Shown here: one piece after another, positions 45,529-55,170 of the stretch
How positions within the stretch are numbered: the stretch's first letter is position 1
How the letters are laid out: the number at the start of each line of letters is the position of its first letter
Assembly: GCF_014196805.1 (NCBI RefSeq)
Contig: NZ_JACIEI010000008.1
Span: 1 to 64,000, forward strand
Direction of reading: 5' to 3'
DNA: 64,000 nt
DNA from: Sulfitobacter undariae
GTDB taxonomy: Bacteria > Pseudomonadota > Alphaproteobacteria > Rhodobacterales > Rhodobacteraceae
Position numbers and translations under genes: made by a program
Notes under the pieces: generated by a model
Databases searched by the model: none
Told to the model about the DNA's origin: nothing
Seen by the model: only the letters and a program-made list of their open reading frames with translations

Positions 45529-46521
45529 ATGAAGAATTTTATGATGGTGGCAGCATGTGCCACCGCGATGACGGCCGCTCCGGCGATTGCTGATGAGGCG
45601 AATGAAGTCACATTACAATTGCAGTGGGTTACTCAGTCGCAATTTGCGGGATATTATGTAGCGCAAGACAAGGGTTTCTACGAAGCAGAAGGTCTGGATG
45701 TCACGATCCTGCCCGGTGGCCCTGATATCGCCCCGCCGCAAGTATTGGCTGGCGGCGGCGCTGATGTGATGTTGAACTGGATGCCCTCCGCATTGGCTGC
45801 GCGCGAAAAGGGTTTGCCCGTTGTGAACATTGCACAGCCTTACAAAACGTCTGGCTTGATGCTGACGTGTTGGAAAGATTCTGGCATCACGGGTGTCGAA
45901 GACTTTAAGGGGCAGACTATTGGTGTTTGGTTCTTTGGCAACGAATACCCCTTCCTGAGCTGGATGTCGAAAGAAGGCATCAGCACAGATGGCGGCGAGG
46001 ACGGTGTGACCGTGCTCAAGCAAGGCTTTAACGTGGACCCGCTGTTGCAGCGCGAAGCGGCGTGTATTTCGACGATGACGTATAATGAATATGGTCAGGT
46101 TCTGGATGCAGGTGTAAATCCGGATGAGTTGATCACCTTTAAATACGAAGATCAGGGTGTTGCCACGCTGGAAGATGGCATGTGGGTTTTGGAAGATAAC
46201 CTGAATGATCCGGTGTTCGTCGATAAAATGACCCGCTTTGTACGTGCGTCTATGAAGGGTTGGAAATACGCCGAAGAAAATGCCGAAGAGGCTGGCGCGA
46301 TCATCATCGAAAACGATGAAACGGGTGCGCAATCCGAAGAGGCACAGGTGCGCATGATGCAAGAGGTTGCGAAGCTGACGGCAGGGTCAAACGGTGCATT
46401 GGCAGAGGCCGACTATCAGCGCACGGTTGATACGCTGTTGGCTGGCGGTTCTGATCCGGTGATCACCAAGCAGCCTGAAGGTGCGTGGACATCTGTAATC
46501 ACTGATGCTGCTTTGAAGTAA
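45529..46521 (+). CDS. ABC transporter substrate-binding protein, THI5/NMT1-like
   Basis: This 330-aa periplasmic protein has a signal peptide ending in PAIA. The THI5-like start is LQLQWVTQSQFAGYYVAQDK with GFYEAEGLDVTILPGGPD. In pyrimidine precursor importers this domain binds the heterocycle. A clear ribosome site (TTGGAGG) precedes the ATG, and a strong terminator follows. Family plus operon suggest a pyrimidine, hydantoin or related base as ligand. Confidence 0.88.
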   Translation: MKNFMMVAACATAMTAAPAIADEANEVTLQLQWVTQSQFAGYYVAQDKGFYEAEGLDVTILPGGPDIAPPQVLAGGGADVMLNWMPSALAAREKGLPVVNIAQPYKTSGLMLTCWKDSGITGVEDFKGQTIGVWFFGNEYPFLSWMSKEGISTDGGEDGVTVLKQGFNVDPLLQREAACISTMTYNEYGQVLDAGVNPDELITFKYEDQGVATLEDGMWVLEDNLNDPVFVDKMTRFVRASMKGWKYAEENAEEAGAIIIENDETGAQSEEAQVRMMQEVAKLTAGSNGALAEADYQRTVDTLLAGGSDPVITKQPEGAWTSVITDAALK

Positions 46522-46541
46522 AAGGCAGTCTATTTGTACGT

Positions 46542-46571
46542 AAAAGGCCAGTGCATATGCGCTGGCCTTTT
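46542..46571 (+). terminator. Intrinsic terminator of the pyrimidine operon
   Basis: AAAAGGCCAG (46542-46551) pairs perfectly with CTGGCCTTTT (46562-46571), and the stem extends inward with one wobble pair to an ATAT loop. The final TTTTG run and its position 21 bases after the stop fit an operon terminator. Confidence 0.88.
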
Positions 46572-46665
46572 GTGTTCATGCGTATCAGGGAGCTGCAATA
46601 ATGCGTCTGACGCAGAAATGCAAAATGATCTGTATCAGTTGGGCATTCTTGTGCAGCAATAATGA

Positions 46666-46696
46666 GGGGGCAGGGCAGTTATATTGGCCTGCCCCC
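46666..46696 (-). terminator. GC-rich hairpin after the L,D-transpeptidase gene
   Basis: GGGGGCAGG (46666-46674) pairs with CCTGCCCCC (46688-46696) around a 13-base loop, 16 bases past the L,D-transpeptidase stop on the minus strand. The following bases are TCATTATT, a weak U-run, so termination strength is uncertain. Confidence 0.5.
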
Positions 46697-46711
46697 TGAA
46701 AACATTCTCTC

Positions 46712-47263
46712 TTAGAGAACTGTCACTTTTGTGCCAAGCGGTACACGTTTGTACAAATCTTGGACGTGGGGGTTCAGCATGCGAATGCAGCCGTTTGAGA
46801 CAGAACGCCCGATTGAGCTTTTTACTGTGGTTCCATGGATGCGGAAGTACGTGTCACGGCCCCCTTGGAAGAGGTAGAGAGCGCGCGAACCGAGGGGGTT
46901 GGTCGGGCCACCTGGCTGGGCATCTGTGTTGCCGATAAAGCGACCGTATGCTTTTGGATCACGTGCGATCATCTCGTTTGTAGGGCGCCATGTGGGCCAT
47001 TCTTTTTTCACTGAGATCGTCGCGGTTCCGGTAAATTCCAGACCGGCTTTGCCGACACCAACGCCGTAACGCATGGCTTGACCGGGGGCTGTGACGAAAT
47101 AGAGATAGTAGCTCCGAGGCAGAATGAGCAATTCGCCTACTTGATACTGCTTTTTGACCCGAACGATTTGGGGCGTGGGGTCAAAGGCGGCAGCCTGAGC
47201 GGAAGCGATTTGTGGGAAAGCGGTGGCAGCAAGTGAACTTGCGATGAATGAACGACGGAGCAT
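46712..47263 (-). CDS. L,D-transpeptidase (YkuD/ErfK family)
   Basis: This 183-aa exported enzyme makes 3-3 peptidoglycan cross-links or attaches outer-membrane protein. The signal has a Tat-like start (LRRSFIASSLAATAF). The YkuD signature is FRIHGTTVKSSIGRSVSNG followed by CIRM, with the catalytic Cys near residue 158. LLILPRSYYLYFV marks the start of the domain. No LysM or other binding module is present. It is monocistronic, with the cspA terminator lying upstream. Confidence 0.92.
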   Translation of the reverse strand: MLRRSFIASSLAATAFPQIASAQAAAFDPTPQIVRVKKQYQVGELLILPRSYYLYFVTAPGQAMRYGVGVGKAGLEFTGTATISVKKEWPTWRPTNEMIARDPKAYGRFIGNTDAQPGGPTNPLGSRALYLFQGGRDTYFRIHGTTVKSSIGRSVSNGCIRMLNPHVQDLYKRVPLGTKVTVL

Positions 47264-47333
47264 ACTGGTATCCTTGTGCAGCTTGGGATTAACCTACTGT
47301 CCAAACATCAGCCGGAAATTCAAGCCCTGAACG

Positions 47334-47366
47334 AAAAAACCGGCCATTCGATAGCGAATGGCCGGT
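47334..47366 (-). terminator. Intrinsic terminator of cspA
   Basis: On the minus strand a perfect 12-bp stem (47339-47350 with 47355-47366) closes an ATAG-type tetraloop and is followed by TTTTT. It lies about 50 bases after the cspA stop. Confidence 0.88.
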
Positions 47367-47418
47367 CAAATTTTCGTGTAGCGATGCTCTGGCGCTACAT
47401 TAAGCGCCAAGGCGCAAC

Positions 47419-47625
47419 TTATGCGAGTGCGATGTTTGTCGCGGACTCACGGCCGTCACGGCCAGCTTCGATGTCGAAAGTAACTTTTTGGTTGTCGGCA
47501 AGACCAGTCAGGCCTGCGCGCTCAACAGCGGAGATGTGTACAAATACATCTTTGCTGCCACCATCGGGTGCGATAAAGCCGAAGCCTTTAGTTGTGTTAA
47601 ACCATTTTACGGTGCCAGTAGCCAT
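47419..47625 (-). CDS. cspA: Cold-shock protein (CspA family)
   Basis: This 68-aa RNA chaperone has RNP1 (KGFGFIAP) and RNP2 (VFVHISA) motifs of the cold-shock domain and starts ATGTVKWFN. ATG at 47625 follows AGGAG; an apparent longer frame to 47763 is leader sequence. The long upstream stretch, about 140 bases, may be an mRNA leader with temperature-sensitive folding, as in other csp genes, but I only infer that. Confidence 0.93.
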   Translation of the reverse strand: MATGTVKWFNTTKGFGFIAPDGGSKDVFVHISAVERAGLTGLADNQKVTFDIEAGRDGRESATNIALA

Positions 47626-48054
47626 TCCGTAGTCTCCTAGTAGATAGATGCCATCCGCGGTGTGCGATGGCCCGGCTTGGTCGGTCTGTAATCGAGAGAC
47701 TGAACGCGGAAGCGGAGACAGTGGTCTAGATATAGATAACGTTCGCAGTCTCAGATATGGCATAAAAACCCCCGAATTTCAAGTCTGATGGGGAAAGTCG
47801 GCAGGGCGCTGCCATCCAAAACGAAGTGGATTACCTGCGCGAAGAACGGCGTCTAGAGTATTGCAATATAATAAATAATTTGGATGACTTGAGGCGCATT
47901 AACCAGTTGTTAACGGTTTCAGAAATTTTTTTAACGGCAGAAAAACGCGCAAAGTATGCATAGCTCGGGATTGTTTCCGAATCTGTCAATGTTTGAGGCG
48001 CTGACATGGTTTGGGTCGCGGGGCGTCCAAAATAGACACCCCGCTTTGGTCGCT
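47626..48054. other. cspA leader and promoter region, ettA tail
   Basis: No gene is visible in these 429 bases. The left part is the likely cspA leader and promoter. At 48018-48044 a hairpin (GCGGGGCGTC with GACACCCCGC, one wobble) lies just past the ettA stop on the minus strand and may end that transcript, though it lacks a U-run. Confidence 0.5.
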
Positions 48055-49710
48055 TTAGCGCATGAATTTCTTGTGCTTCAGGCGCTTTGGCTCCAGCGCA
48101 TCGGCACCAAGACGACGCTTTTTGTCTTCTTCGTAGTCTTCAAAGTTGCCTTCAAACCATTCCACGTGTGCATCGCCTTCAAAGGCAAGGATGTGGGTAC
48201 AGATACGGTCAAGGAAGAAGCGGTCGTGAGAGATGACCACCGCGCAACCGGCGAAGTCTACCAGCGCGTCTTCGAGGGCGCGCAGAGTTTCAACGTCAAG
48301 ATCGTTTGTAGGTTCATCGAGCAGCAGAACGTTGCCACCTGATTTCAGCAGACGGGCCATGTGGACGCGGTTGCGTTCCCCACCTGACAGCAGGCCGACT
48401 TTTTTTTGCTGATCGCCACCCTTAAAGTTGAACGACGAGCAATAGGCGCGCGAGTTCACCTCGGCATCGCCAAGCTGGATGAGTTCGGCACCGCCGGTGA
48501 TAGCCTGCCAGACGTTATCATCCGCGTTCAGGTCATCGCGGGACTGATCCACATAGGAGAGCTGAACCGTGTTGCCGACTTCGATGGTGCCTGCGTCAGG
48601 CTGTTCTTGACCTGTCAGCATTTTGAACAGTGTCGATTTGCCTGCACCGTTGGGGCCGATCACGCCGACAATACCACCGGGTGGCAGAGAGAAGCTGAGG
48701 TTTTCGACCAGAAGCTTATCACCCATGGCTTTGGTCAGGCCTTCGACATCCATCACTTTGGAGCCGAGGCGCTGACCGTTCGGAATAACGATCTGGGCTG
48801 TTGCCAGTTTTTCGCGCTCGGACTGATCTGCCATCTCGTTGTAGGATTTGATCCGCGCTTTGGATTTGGATTGACGGGCTTTGGCACCTTGGCGCATCCA
48901 CTCCAGCTCGCGTTCCAGCGTTTTCTGACGCGATTTGTCTTCGCGCGATTCCTGTGACAGGCGTTTTGCTTTTTGCTCCAGCCAGTCGGAATAGTTGCCC
49001 TCACACGGGATGCCGCGGCCACGGTCCAGTTCCAGAATCCAGGTGGTGATGTCATCCAGAAAATAACGGTCGTGGGTAACGATCAGGATCGTGCCTTTGT
49101 AGGCTATGAGGTGCTGTTGAAGCCACGCGATGGTTTCGGCGTCAAGGTGGTTGGTCGGTTCATCGAGAAGCAGCATTTCTGGCGCTTCAAGCAGCAGTTT
49201 ACACAAAGCCACACGGCGGGCTTCACCGCCTGACAGATCGGCGATGTTCGCGTCATCTGGTGGGCAGCGCAGGGCCTCTAGCGACACGTCGATCTGACTG
49301 TCGAGGTCCCAGAGGTTTTCGGCGTCGATCTGGTCTTGCAGCGCAGCCATCTCATCGGCGGTTTCATCCGAGTAGTTCATCGCCAACTCATTGTAGCGAT
49401 CCAAAATGGCCTTTTTATTCGCCACGCCCAGCATCACATTTTCACGCACAGTCAGCGTTTCATCCAGCTTTGGCTCCTGCGGAAGGTAGCCAACACGTGC
49501 ACCTTCAGCGACCCAAGCCTCGCCCGTGAAGTCTTTGTCCATGCCCGCCATGATTTTCATCAGGGTTGATTTGCCTGCGCCGTTGACGCCGACAACACCG
49601 ATTTTCACACCGGGAAGGAAGTTCAGGTGGATGTTTTCAAAGCATTTTTTCCCGCCGGGATAGGTCTTGGAGACCCCTTGCATGTGATAGACGTATTGAT
49701 AAGCGGCCAT
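48055..49710 (-). CDS. ettA: Energy-dependent translational throttle protein EttA (ABC-F)
   Basis: This 551-aa cytoplasmic ABC-F protein gates ribosome entry into elongation according to the ADP/ATP ratio. It has two ATPase cassettes: Walker A GVNGAGKSTLMKI near 40 and GPNGAGKSTLFKM near 355, signatures LSGGEARRVAL and LSGGERNRVHMAR, and Walker B LLLDEPTNHLD and LLLDEPTNDLD. The linker between cassettes is Lys/Arg-rich. ATG at 49710 starts the EttA-type AAYQYVYHMQGVSK; the longer frame is not family sequence. Confidence 0.93.
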   Translation of the reverse strand: MAAYQYVYHMQGVSKTYPGGKKCFENIHLNFLPGVKIGVVGVNGAGKSTLMKIMAGMDKDFTGEAWVAEGARVGYLPQEPKLDETLTVRENVMLGVANKKAILDRYNELAMNYSDETADEMAALQDQIDAENLWDLDSQIDVSLEALRCPPDDANIADLSGGEARRVALCKLLLEAPEMLLLDEPTNHLDAETIAWLQQHLIAYKGTILIVTHDRYFLDDITTWILELDRGRGIPCEGNYSDWLEQKAKRLSQESREDKSRQKTLERELEWMRQGAKARQSKSKARIKSYNEMADQSEREKLATAQIVIPNGQRLGSKVMDVEGLTKAMGDKLLVENLSFSLPPGGIVGVIGPNGAGKSTLFKMLTGQEQPDAGTIEVGNTVQLSYVDQSRDDLNADDNVWQAITGGAELIQLGDAEVNSRAYCSSFNFKGGDQQKKVGLLSGGERNRVHMARLLKSGGNVLLLDEPTNDLDVETLRALEDALVDFAGCAVVISHDRFFLDRICTHILAFEGDAHVEWFEGNFEDYEEDKKRRLGADALEPKRLKHKKFMR

Positions 49711-50085
49711 GGCGCGACTCCTCGTGCGTGTCATAATTTGCTTTGCAATATCTGTCAGACCGTACAAGATCAACGGTAGCTGGGCCTGATTGGCCAAGCC
49801 GCGCCTGATCTTGATGCCTTTGCATCCTCCACTTTTGATATGATCCGGCTGGCTTGCCAGAGTGTTTGCACGAAATCTGTCTCAGCGGAATGGAGGTGCT
49901 CACAGCGCGGATGCGTGTTGATTGACCTAAATTTTGGTTCTTTTTCCTAGGATTTAGAAAATTTAAGTCAAATTGTCGCAGCCTGATTTGATAGGCTGAT
50001 CCGATCCCTTGGCGATTCTTTTAACTACGACCAAGGGCAAACCAGACTGCAGTTTAATGCGGTCGATATACATGGGGAAACAATA
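49711..50085. other. Intergenic promoter region between ettA and usp
   Basis: About 375 bases carry no gene on either strand. The region is A/T-richer near 49920-49965 and should hold the divergent promoters of ettA and the usp-symporter unit. I saw no convincing operator. Confidence 0.5.
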
Positions 50086-50526
50086 ATGTCTCAAACCACA
50101 ATGATCGTGGGGTTGGATGGATCTGACGCGGGTAAACGCGCGCTGGATTTCGCCAAAACCCGTGCCAAACTGATCGGTGATTGCCATATTCTTTTGGTCT
50201 ATGTCATCGAATGGTCGCCCTTCAGCTTTCAAACGGCCGAAGAAAACGAAAAACGCCACGCCCGCCGCGAAGAGGAACTGAACCTCGCGCATGAGCGGGT
50301 TGTCGGACCTGCTGTGCAGGAGGCCGAGGCGGAAGGATGTTCTGTTGAGGGGATCGTTAGACACGGTGACGTGGCTGAAATCCTTGAGGGGCTGGCCAAG
50401 AAGCGCGAAGCTTCGCAGATCGTTGTGGGCCGCATGGGCGAGCGGAACATGAAAGAGCGGCTGTTTGGCGGCGTGACGGGGCGGCTGGTGGCTGCATCCA
50501 CAGTGCCGATCACCGTGATTCCATAA
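50086..50526 (+). CDS. Universal stress protein (UspA family)
   Basis: This 146-aa protein has the Usp alpha/beta fold with the start MIVGLDGSDAGKRALDFA and the ATP-binding C-terminal motif VVGRMGERNMKERLFGGVTG (G-2x-G-9x-G type). Such proteins bind ATP and respond to stress or starvation. It is followed after 10 bases by the AGCS symporter gene, so the two are probably cotranscribed, as is common for Usp genes next to transporters. Confidence 0.9.
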   Translation: MSQTTMIVGLDGSDAGKRALDFAKTRAKLIGDCHILLVYVIEWSPFSFQTAEENEKRHARREEELNLAHERVVGPAVQEAEAEGCSVEGIVRHGDVAEILEGLAKKREASQIVVGRMGERNMKERLFGGVTGRLVAASTVPITVIP

Positions 50527-50536
50527 GGGGACAGAT

Positions 50537-52087
50537 ATGAAACGATTTATCACAAGCGGGATCGCGGCCACAGCGCTGAGCCTTCCCACACTTGCTGCCG
50601 CCCAAGAAGCGGTATCCTTTGACCAGAAAGTAAACGACATCTTTGCCAGCTCAACGGGCTGGTTTGTGAACCTAATCTTTGCGCCGCTGCCCGGAACTGC
50701 GTTTCCGTGGATTGTGCTTTGGTTGGTTGTCGCCGCTACGATCTTTACAGTCTATTTCGGTTTTATCCAGATCAAAGCATTCGGTCACGCAATCAGTCTG
50801 GTCAAAGGGGATTACACGGACCCCAATGACGCAGGTGAAGTTAGCCATTTTCAGGCTCTAACAACGGCACTTTCGGGTACAGTTGGTCTGGGTAACATCG
50901 CGGGTGTTGCTGTGGCTGTGGGCATCGGCGGCCCCGGCGCGACCTTCTGGATGATTGTGGCGGGTCTGCTGGGTATGGCGTCCAAGTTCACCGAATGTAC
51001 GTTGGGTGTGAAATACCGCAACGAATACGCTGACGGCACGGTTTCGGGTGGTCCCATGTATTACATGACCAAGGGCTTTAAGGAACGTGGCCTGCCCGGC
51101 GGTAAGGTTTTGGCCGTGATCTTTGCTATCTTTACCATCGGTGGTGCCTTGGGCGGCGGGAACATGTTCCAAGCGAACCAAGCACATGCTCAGATTACGC
51201 AGATTACCGGTGATTTTAGCGGAGTGATCACAGGTGTGATTTTTGCGGCTATCGTTTTTGCGGTGATCGCTGGCGGGATCAAATCCATCGCCAATGTCAC
51301 CGAAAAGATCGTGCCATTCATGGGGGTATTGTATGTTCTTGCGGCTCTGATCATTCTGATTGTGAACTATGATCAGATTGGCTGGGCGTTTGGTCAAATC
51401 TTTGCTGGTGCCTTTACGGGTCTTGGCGTTGCTGGCGGTTTTGTTGGTGCGCTGATCCAAGGCTTCAAACGGGCGGCATTCTCAAACGAGGCGGGTGTTG
51501 GCTCGGCTGCGATTGCGCACTCTGCCGTACGGACCAAAGAACCTGTGACAGAGGGTGTCGTTTCCCTGCTGGAGCCGTTCATCGATACGGTTGTAATCTG
51601 TACCATGACGGCGCTGGTTATCACCATTTCGGGCGTTTTGGTTGTGGACCCAGCAACGGGTAACTTTGTGTTGAATGAAGCAGGTACAGCGATCAAAACA
51701 ATTGATGGTTCTTCTGGCGTAGCACTCACTTCTGCGGCATTTGCGACTGGCTTTAGCTGGTTCCCATATGTGCTGGCTGTTGCTGTGGTGTTGTTTGCCT
51801 TCTCTACAATGATCAGTTGGTCCTACTATGGTCTCAAGGCTTGGACCTACCTGTTTGGCGAAGGCAAAAAGACTGAAATGACGTTCAAAGTGATCTTTTG
51901 CTTCTTCATCATCGTCGGTGCTGCTGCACAATTGGGGGCGGTCATCGACTTCTCTGATGCGATGATCTTTGCGATGGCTGTTGTGAACATCACTGCGCTG
52001 TACTTCCTCATGCCAATCGTCAAGCGTGAGATGAACAGCTATTTTGGTCGCCTGAAGTCTGGCGAGATCGTCAAGCACGAACAATAA
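50537..52087 (+). CDS. Sodium:alanine symporter (AGCS family)
   Basis: This 516-aa membrane protein imports alanine, glycine or related amino acids with Na+. It has about ten membrane segments plus a signal-like N-terminus (ALSLPTLAAAQE) frequent in this group. Family motifs include GTVGLGNIAGVAVAVGIGGP near residue 115 and FKRAAFSNEAGVGSAAIAHS near 310. A terminator follows the stop by about 40 bases. The exact substrate is not determined. Confidence 0.92.
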   Translation: MKRFITSGIAATALSLPTLAAAQEAVSFDQKVNDIFASSTGWFVNLIFAPLPGTAFPWIVLWLVVAATIFTVYFGFIQIKAFGHAISLVKGDYTDPNDAGEVSHFQALTTALSGTVGLGNIAGVAVAVGIGGPGATFWMIVAGLLGMASKFTECTLGVKYRNEYADGTVSGGPMYYMTKGFKERGLPGGKVLAVIFAIFTIGGALGGGNMFQANQAHAQITQITGDFSGVITGVIFAAIVFAVIAGGIKSIANVTEKIVPFMGVLYVLAALIILIVNYDQIGWAFGQIFAGAFTGLGVAGGFVGALIQGFKRAAFSNEAGVGSAAIAHSAVRTKEPVTEGVVSLLEPFIDTVVICTMTALVITISGVLVVDPATGNFVLNEAGTAIKTIDGSSGVALTSAAFATGFSWFPYVLAVAVVLFAFSTMISWSYYGLKAWTYLFGEGKKTEMTFKVIFCFFIIVGAAAQLGAVIDFSDAMIFAMAVVNITALYFLMPIVKREMNSYFGRLKSGEIVKHEQ

Positions 52088-52127
52088 GCTTGATTTGATT
52101 GACATTTGGCAGGCTATCCCGTCCTTT

Positions 52128-52157
52128 CGGCCCCTGAGAAACCTTGGGGGCCGTTTT
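52128..52157 (+). terminator. Intrinsic terminator after the AGCS gene
   Basis: CGGCCCC (52128-52134) pairs with GGGGCCG (52147-52153) and is followed by TTTT. It overlaps the first possible TTG start of the nadD frame, which argues for a later nadD start. Confidence 0.78.
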
Positions 52158-52161
52158 CATT

Positions 52162-52773
52162 TTGCGCCATGATATTCCATATGCTGCCGCTGGTCAGGTG
52201 ATCGGCCTTTTGGGCGGGTCGTTTGATCCTGCGCATGCAGGGCACGCCCATATCACGCGCGAAGCGCTCAAGCGGTTCGGCTTGGATCAGGTGTGGTGGC
52301 TGGTGAGTCCGGGCAACCCGTTAAAAGCACACGGCCCTGCGCCAATGGATCAACGCATTGCGCAGGCGCAGGCGGTCATTGACCACCCTCGCGTGCAGGT
52401 GACAGGGATCGAAGAACGGTTGGGTACGCGGTACACGGCACAAACACTGCGCGCATTGCGCAGGCTATATCCCAAACAGCGGTTTATCTGGCTGATGGGG
52501 GCTGATAATTTGGCGCAGTTTCATCTTTGGCAAGACTGGCAAGAGATCGCGCAAACCGTGCCTATGGGCATTCTTGCCCGTCCGGGTCAGCGCATTTCCG
52601 CACGGATGAGTCGCACCGCGACGCTTTATGCGCCCTACCGCATACCGGGGCGGTATAGCCAGCGGTTGGCGCAGGCCGATGCCCCTGCATGGTGCTTTGT
52701 GAATGTGCCGATGAAGGATGTGTCCTCCTCTGCGATACGTGCAGCGGGGGAGTGGTCAGCGCAATCTGGCTGA
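52162..52773 (+). CDS. nadD: Nicotinate-nucleotide adenylyltransferase
   Basis: This about 203-aa enzyme makes nicotinate adenine dinucleotide from the mononucleotide and ATP, upstream of the nadE step. The nucleotidyltransferase signature is [19 protein letters not shown] and the C-terminal loop is DVSSSAIRA. There is no in-frame ATG at the right place; TTG at 52162 fits homologue length, GTG at 52198 is an alternative, and TTG at 52144 lies inside the terminator stem. The 3' end overlaps the convergent EamA gene by 18 bases. Confidence 0.88.
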   Translation: MRHDIPYAAAGQVIGLLGGSFDPAHAGHAHITREALKRFGLDQVWWLVSPGNPLKAHGPAPMDQRIAQAQAVIDHPRVQVTGIEERLGTRYTAQTLRALRRLYPKQRFIWLMGADNLAQFHLWQDWQEIAQTVPMGILARPGQRISARMSRTATLYAPYRIPGRYSQRLAQADAPAWCFVNVPMKDVSSSAIRAAGEWSAQSG

Positions 52774-53580
52774 AGCGAGGCCCGCTGTCAGGATCACGGC
52801 CATGCCTACCCATGTCCACAGGTCGGGCAATTCCGCAAATATCAGCCAGCCCAGACCGACGGCTGCCACCAGTTGAAAGTAAACCAACGGCGCAATGCGC
52901 GATGCTGGTGCATGTTTATAGGCGTAGAGCAGCAATAAGTTACCCAGCATGGAGCAGACCCCCGATGTGATAGTCAGGGCAATCACAGGAAGTGAGGGCA
53001 TAGGAATTTGGCTTAAGCCAATCGGGGTGAGCAAGATTGCTGCGATGACGAGTTGTGTAAGGGTCATTTCCATAGGTGTGCCCAGATGGCCAAGCCACCG
53101 CGACATGGTTAGAAAAATGCCATAAAACGTCCCTGCTGCCACAGCCCAAAGCAGGCCCAAATTAGCGTCAAATCCGGGGCGTACAACAATCAGCACACCT
53201 ATGAACCCCAACAAGACCAGAACAGAGCGCAGGGGCGTGACAGGTTCGCGTAGAAAAATGGTTGCCAGAACATAGCTGATGAGAGGACCAACAAAGAAAG
53301 CACCAAAGACGGTTGCGACTTCTTCGGTTTGTAAGGCTGTCTGGATACAACTGATGCCTGCAGCGAGAAGTGAGGCTCGAACCCAGATGCGCCAGTCTCG
53401 CAAGAGGCGGAAAGCGCCCCGCGGTACAAGCGGCAAAATCAGAACCGCACCCACCACAAAACGCGACCACGCCACAAAAAGCGGAGTAACGCCATGTGAG
53501 CCCATCAATAACTTACCCGCGCTGTCCCCCGCAGGGATCAGGGACATGGCAATAAACATAATGAGAACGGCACGTTGCAT
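52756..53580 (-). CDS. EamA/DMT-superfamily transporter
   Basis: This 274-aa membrane protein has ten predicted membrane segments in two EamA repeats. [18 protein letters not shown] and [18 protein letters not shown] show the loop pattern of repeat 1, and [20 protein letters not shown] of repeat 2. It probably exports or imports a small metabolite; the substrate is unknown. Its end overlaps nadD by 18 bases on the opposite strand, and it is divergent from dacB. Confidence 0.85.
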   Translation of the reverse strand: MQRAVLIMFIAMSLIPAGDSAGKLLMGSHGVTPLFVAWSRFVVGAVLILPLVPRGAFRLLRDWRIWVRASLLAAGISCIQTALQTEEVATVFGAFFVGPLISYVLATIFLREPVTPLRSVLVLLGFIGVLIVVRPGFDANLGLLWAVAAGTFYGIFLTMSRWLGHLGTPMEMTLTQLVIAAILLTPIGLSQIPMPSLPVIALTITSGVCSMLGNLLLLYAYKHAPASRIAPLVYFQLVAAVGLGWLIFAELPDLWTWVGMAVILTAGLASARLR

Positions 53581-53666
53581 GGTTATCGCTTACACTGGCC
53601 GCTGGCGGCGTGAAAGGGGTATATGAATGCTTGTGGGGTGGGCGCGTCTTGGGGTAATCAGGGCAT

Positions 53667-55163
53667 ATGACACATATGCTTTCTCGACGGTATTTTTTAG
53701 GTTCTGCTGCGGCAGCTTGTTTTGTTGGAACGTCGGCCGCTGCTGCCCCGCCGGAGGCATCTTTGCGGCCTGTGATGCGCGGCGATGACCTGTTCAAACG
53801 TGCGATCCTAAGTGTCGAAGATATTTTGAAGGAAGCCCGACTGACGGGCAAAGTCTCCTTTGTTGTCGCGGATGTGAAGACCGGTGCGCGGCGCGAAAGC
53901 GAAGCGGCTGACACCGCCCGACCACCTGCCAGTGTGGCGAAAGCCATTACCGCGCTTTATGCGCTGGATGCTTTGGGAGCGGGGCATCGCTTTGAGACGC
54001 AGTTGGTGGCGACAGGTGGCATCGTAGCAGGTGAGATCATGGGCGATCTGCTGCTGGTGGGCGGCAGTGACCCAACATTGGATACGGATACGCTGGCCAC
54101 GATGGCGGCCAATCTGAAGACTGCGGGCGTGAAGGCTGTGCGCGGCGGGTTTAAAGTATACGAAGCGGGCTTGCCTGTTCTGCCGCGCATTGATGCGGCG
54201 CAACCCGATCAGGTTGGCTATAACCCCGGTGTTTCGGGTCTGTCGCTGAACTACAACCGTGTTCATTTTGAATGGAAACGCGTCAGCGGTAATTATTCCA
54301 TTACGATGGAGGGGCGCTCTGACAAATACCGTCCTGCCGTGCGTGTGGCTGCGATGCAGATCAGGGACCGTGCCAGCCCTGTTTATACTTACGAGGATCG
54401 CGACGGCAAAGATGCGTGGACAGTTGCGCGTGGCGCATTAGGTGGCAGTGGGTCACGCTGGTTGCCTGTGCGCAAGCCGGGGCTATATGCGGGCGAGGTG
54501 TTCCAGACGCTTGCCAGTGCGCAGGGGATCAAGCTGGGTGCGCCCAAGATGGTCCAAAGCCTACCTGCGGGAGGCGAGATTATCGTTCGCAACCAAAGCG
54601 CCGATCTGCGCAGGATTTTGCGAGACATGTTGAAATGGTCCACGAACCTAACCGCCGAGATGGTCGGACTTGCGGCCACCACGGCGCGAGGGGGCAAACC
54701 CGACAGCCTGAAGGCATCGGCACATGTGATGAACCAATGGGCGCAAGCCAATTTGGGCATGAAAAACACAGCGCTGGTAGATCACTCGGGGCTTGGGGAT
54801 GATAGCCGCGTGACAGCCAGTGATATGGTTACTGTCTTGCTGAAAGTGCACAGGGAGGGGCTGCGCGATATCCTCAAGCCCGTTGCCATGCGCGATGACA
54901 ACCGCAAAGTGCTCAAAAACCATCCGGTCAAAGCAGATGCCAAGACAGGCACGCTTAACTTTGTGTCATCCTTGGCGGGCTATCTGACTGCACCTGACGG
55001 AACGGAAATGGCTTTTGCGATTTTCGCAGCAGATGAGAGCATTCGCGCAACCCTGAGCCGCGCTGAGCGCGAAGGCCCCCCCGGCGGGGTGAGCTGGAAC
55101 AGGCGTGCAAAGCGTATGCAGCAACAATTGATTGAGCGTTGGGCGGGGCTTTACGCCGCCTAA
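53667..55163 (+). CDS. dacB: D-alanyl-D-alanine carboxypeptidase/endopeptidase (PBP4)
   Basis: This 498-aa exported enzyme trims peptidoglycan peptides. The N-terminus is Tat-like (SRRYFLGSAAAACF). The class C PBP motifs are PPASVAKAI (SxxK) near residue 90, STN in KWSTNLTAEMVGL near 330, and AKTGTLN (KTG) near 425. The insert between SxxK and SxN matches PBP4. It is convergent with the TerB-like gene, with seven bases between stops. Confidence 0.93.
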   Translation: MTHMLSRRYFLGSAAAACFVGTSAAAAPPEASLRPVMRGDDLFKRAILSVEDILKEARLTGKVSFVVADVKTGARRESEAADTARPPASVAKAITALYALDALGAGHRFETQLVATGGIVAGEIMGDLLLVGGSDPTLDTDTLATMAANLKTAGVKAVRGGFKVYEAGLPVLPRIDAAQPDQVGYNPGVSGLSLNYNRVHFEWKRVSGNYSITMEGRSDKYRPAVRVAAMQIRDRASPVYTYEDRDGKDAWTVARGALGGSGSRWLPVRKPGLYAGEVFQTLASAQGIKLGAPKMVQSLPAGGEIIVRNQSADLRRILRDMLKWSTNLTAEMVGLAATTARGGKPDSLKASAHVMNQWAQANLGMKNTALVDHSGLGDDSRVTASDMVTVLLKVHREGLRDILKPVAMRDDNRKVLKNHPVKADAKTGTLNFVSSLAGYLTAPDGTEMAFAIFAADESIRATLSRAEREGPPGGVSWNRRAKRMQQQLIERWAGLYAA

Positions 55164-55170
55164 CACCTGC

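Noticed and set aside
45613..46362. 249-codon open frame on the minus strand
   Set aside because: It is a shadow of the THI5-like binding-protein gene.
47956..48342. 128-codon plus-strand frame
   Set aside because: Most of it is antisense to the C-terminus of ettA.
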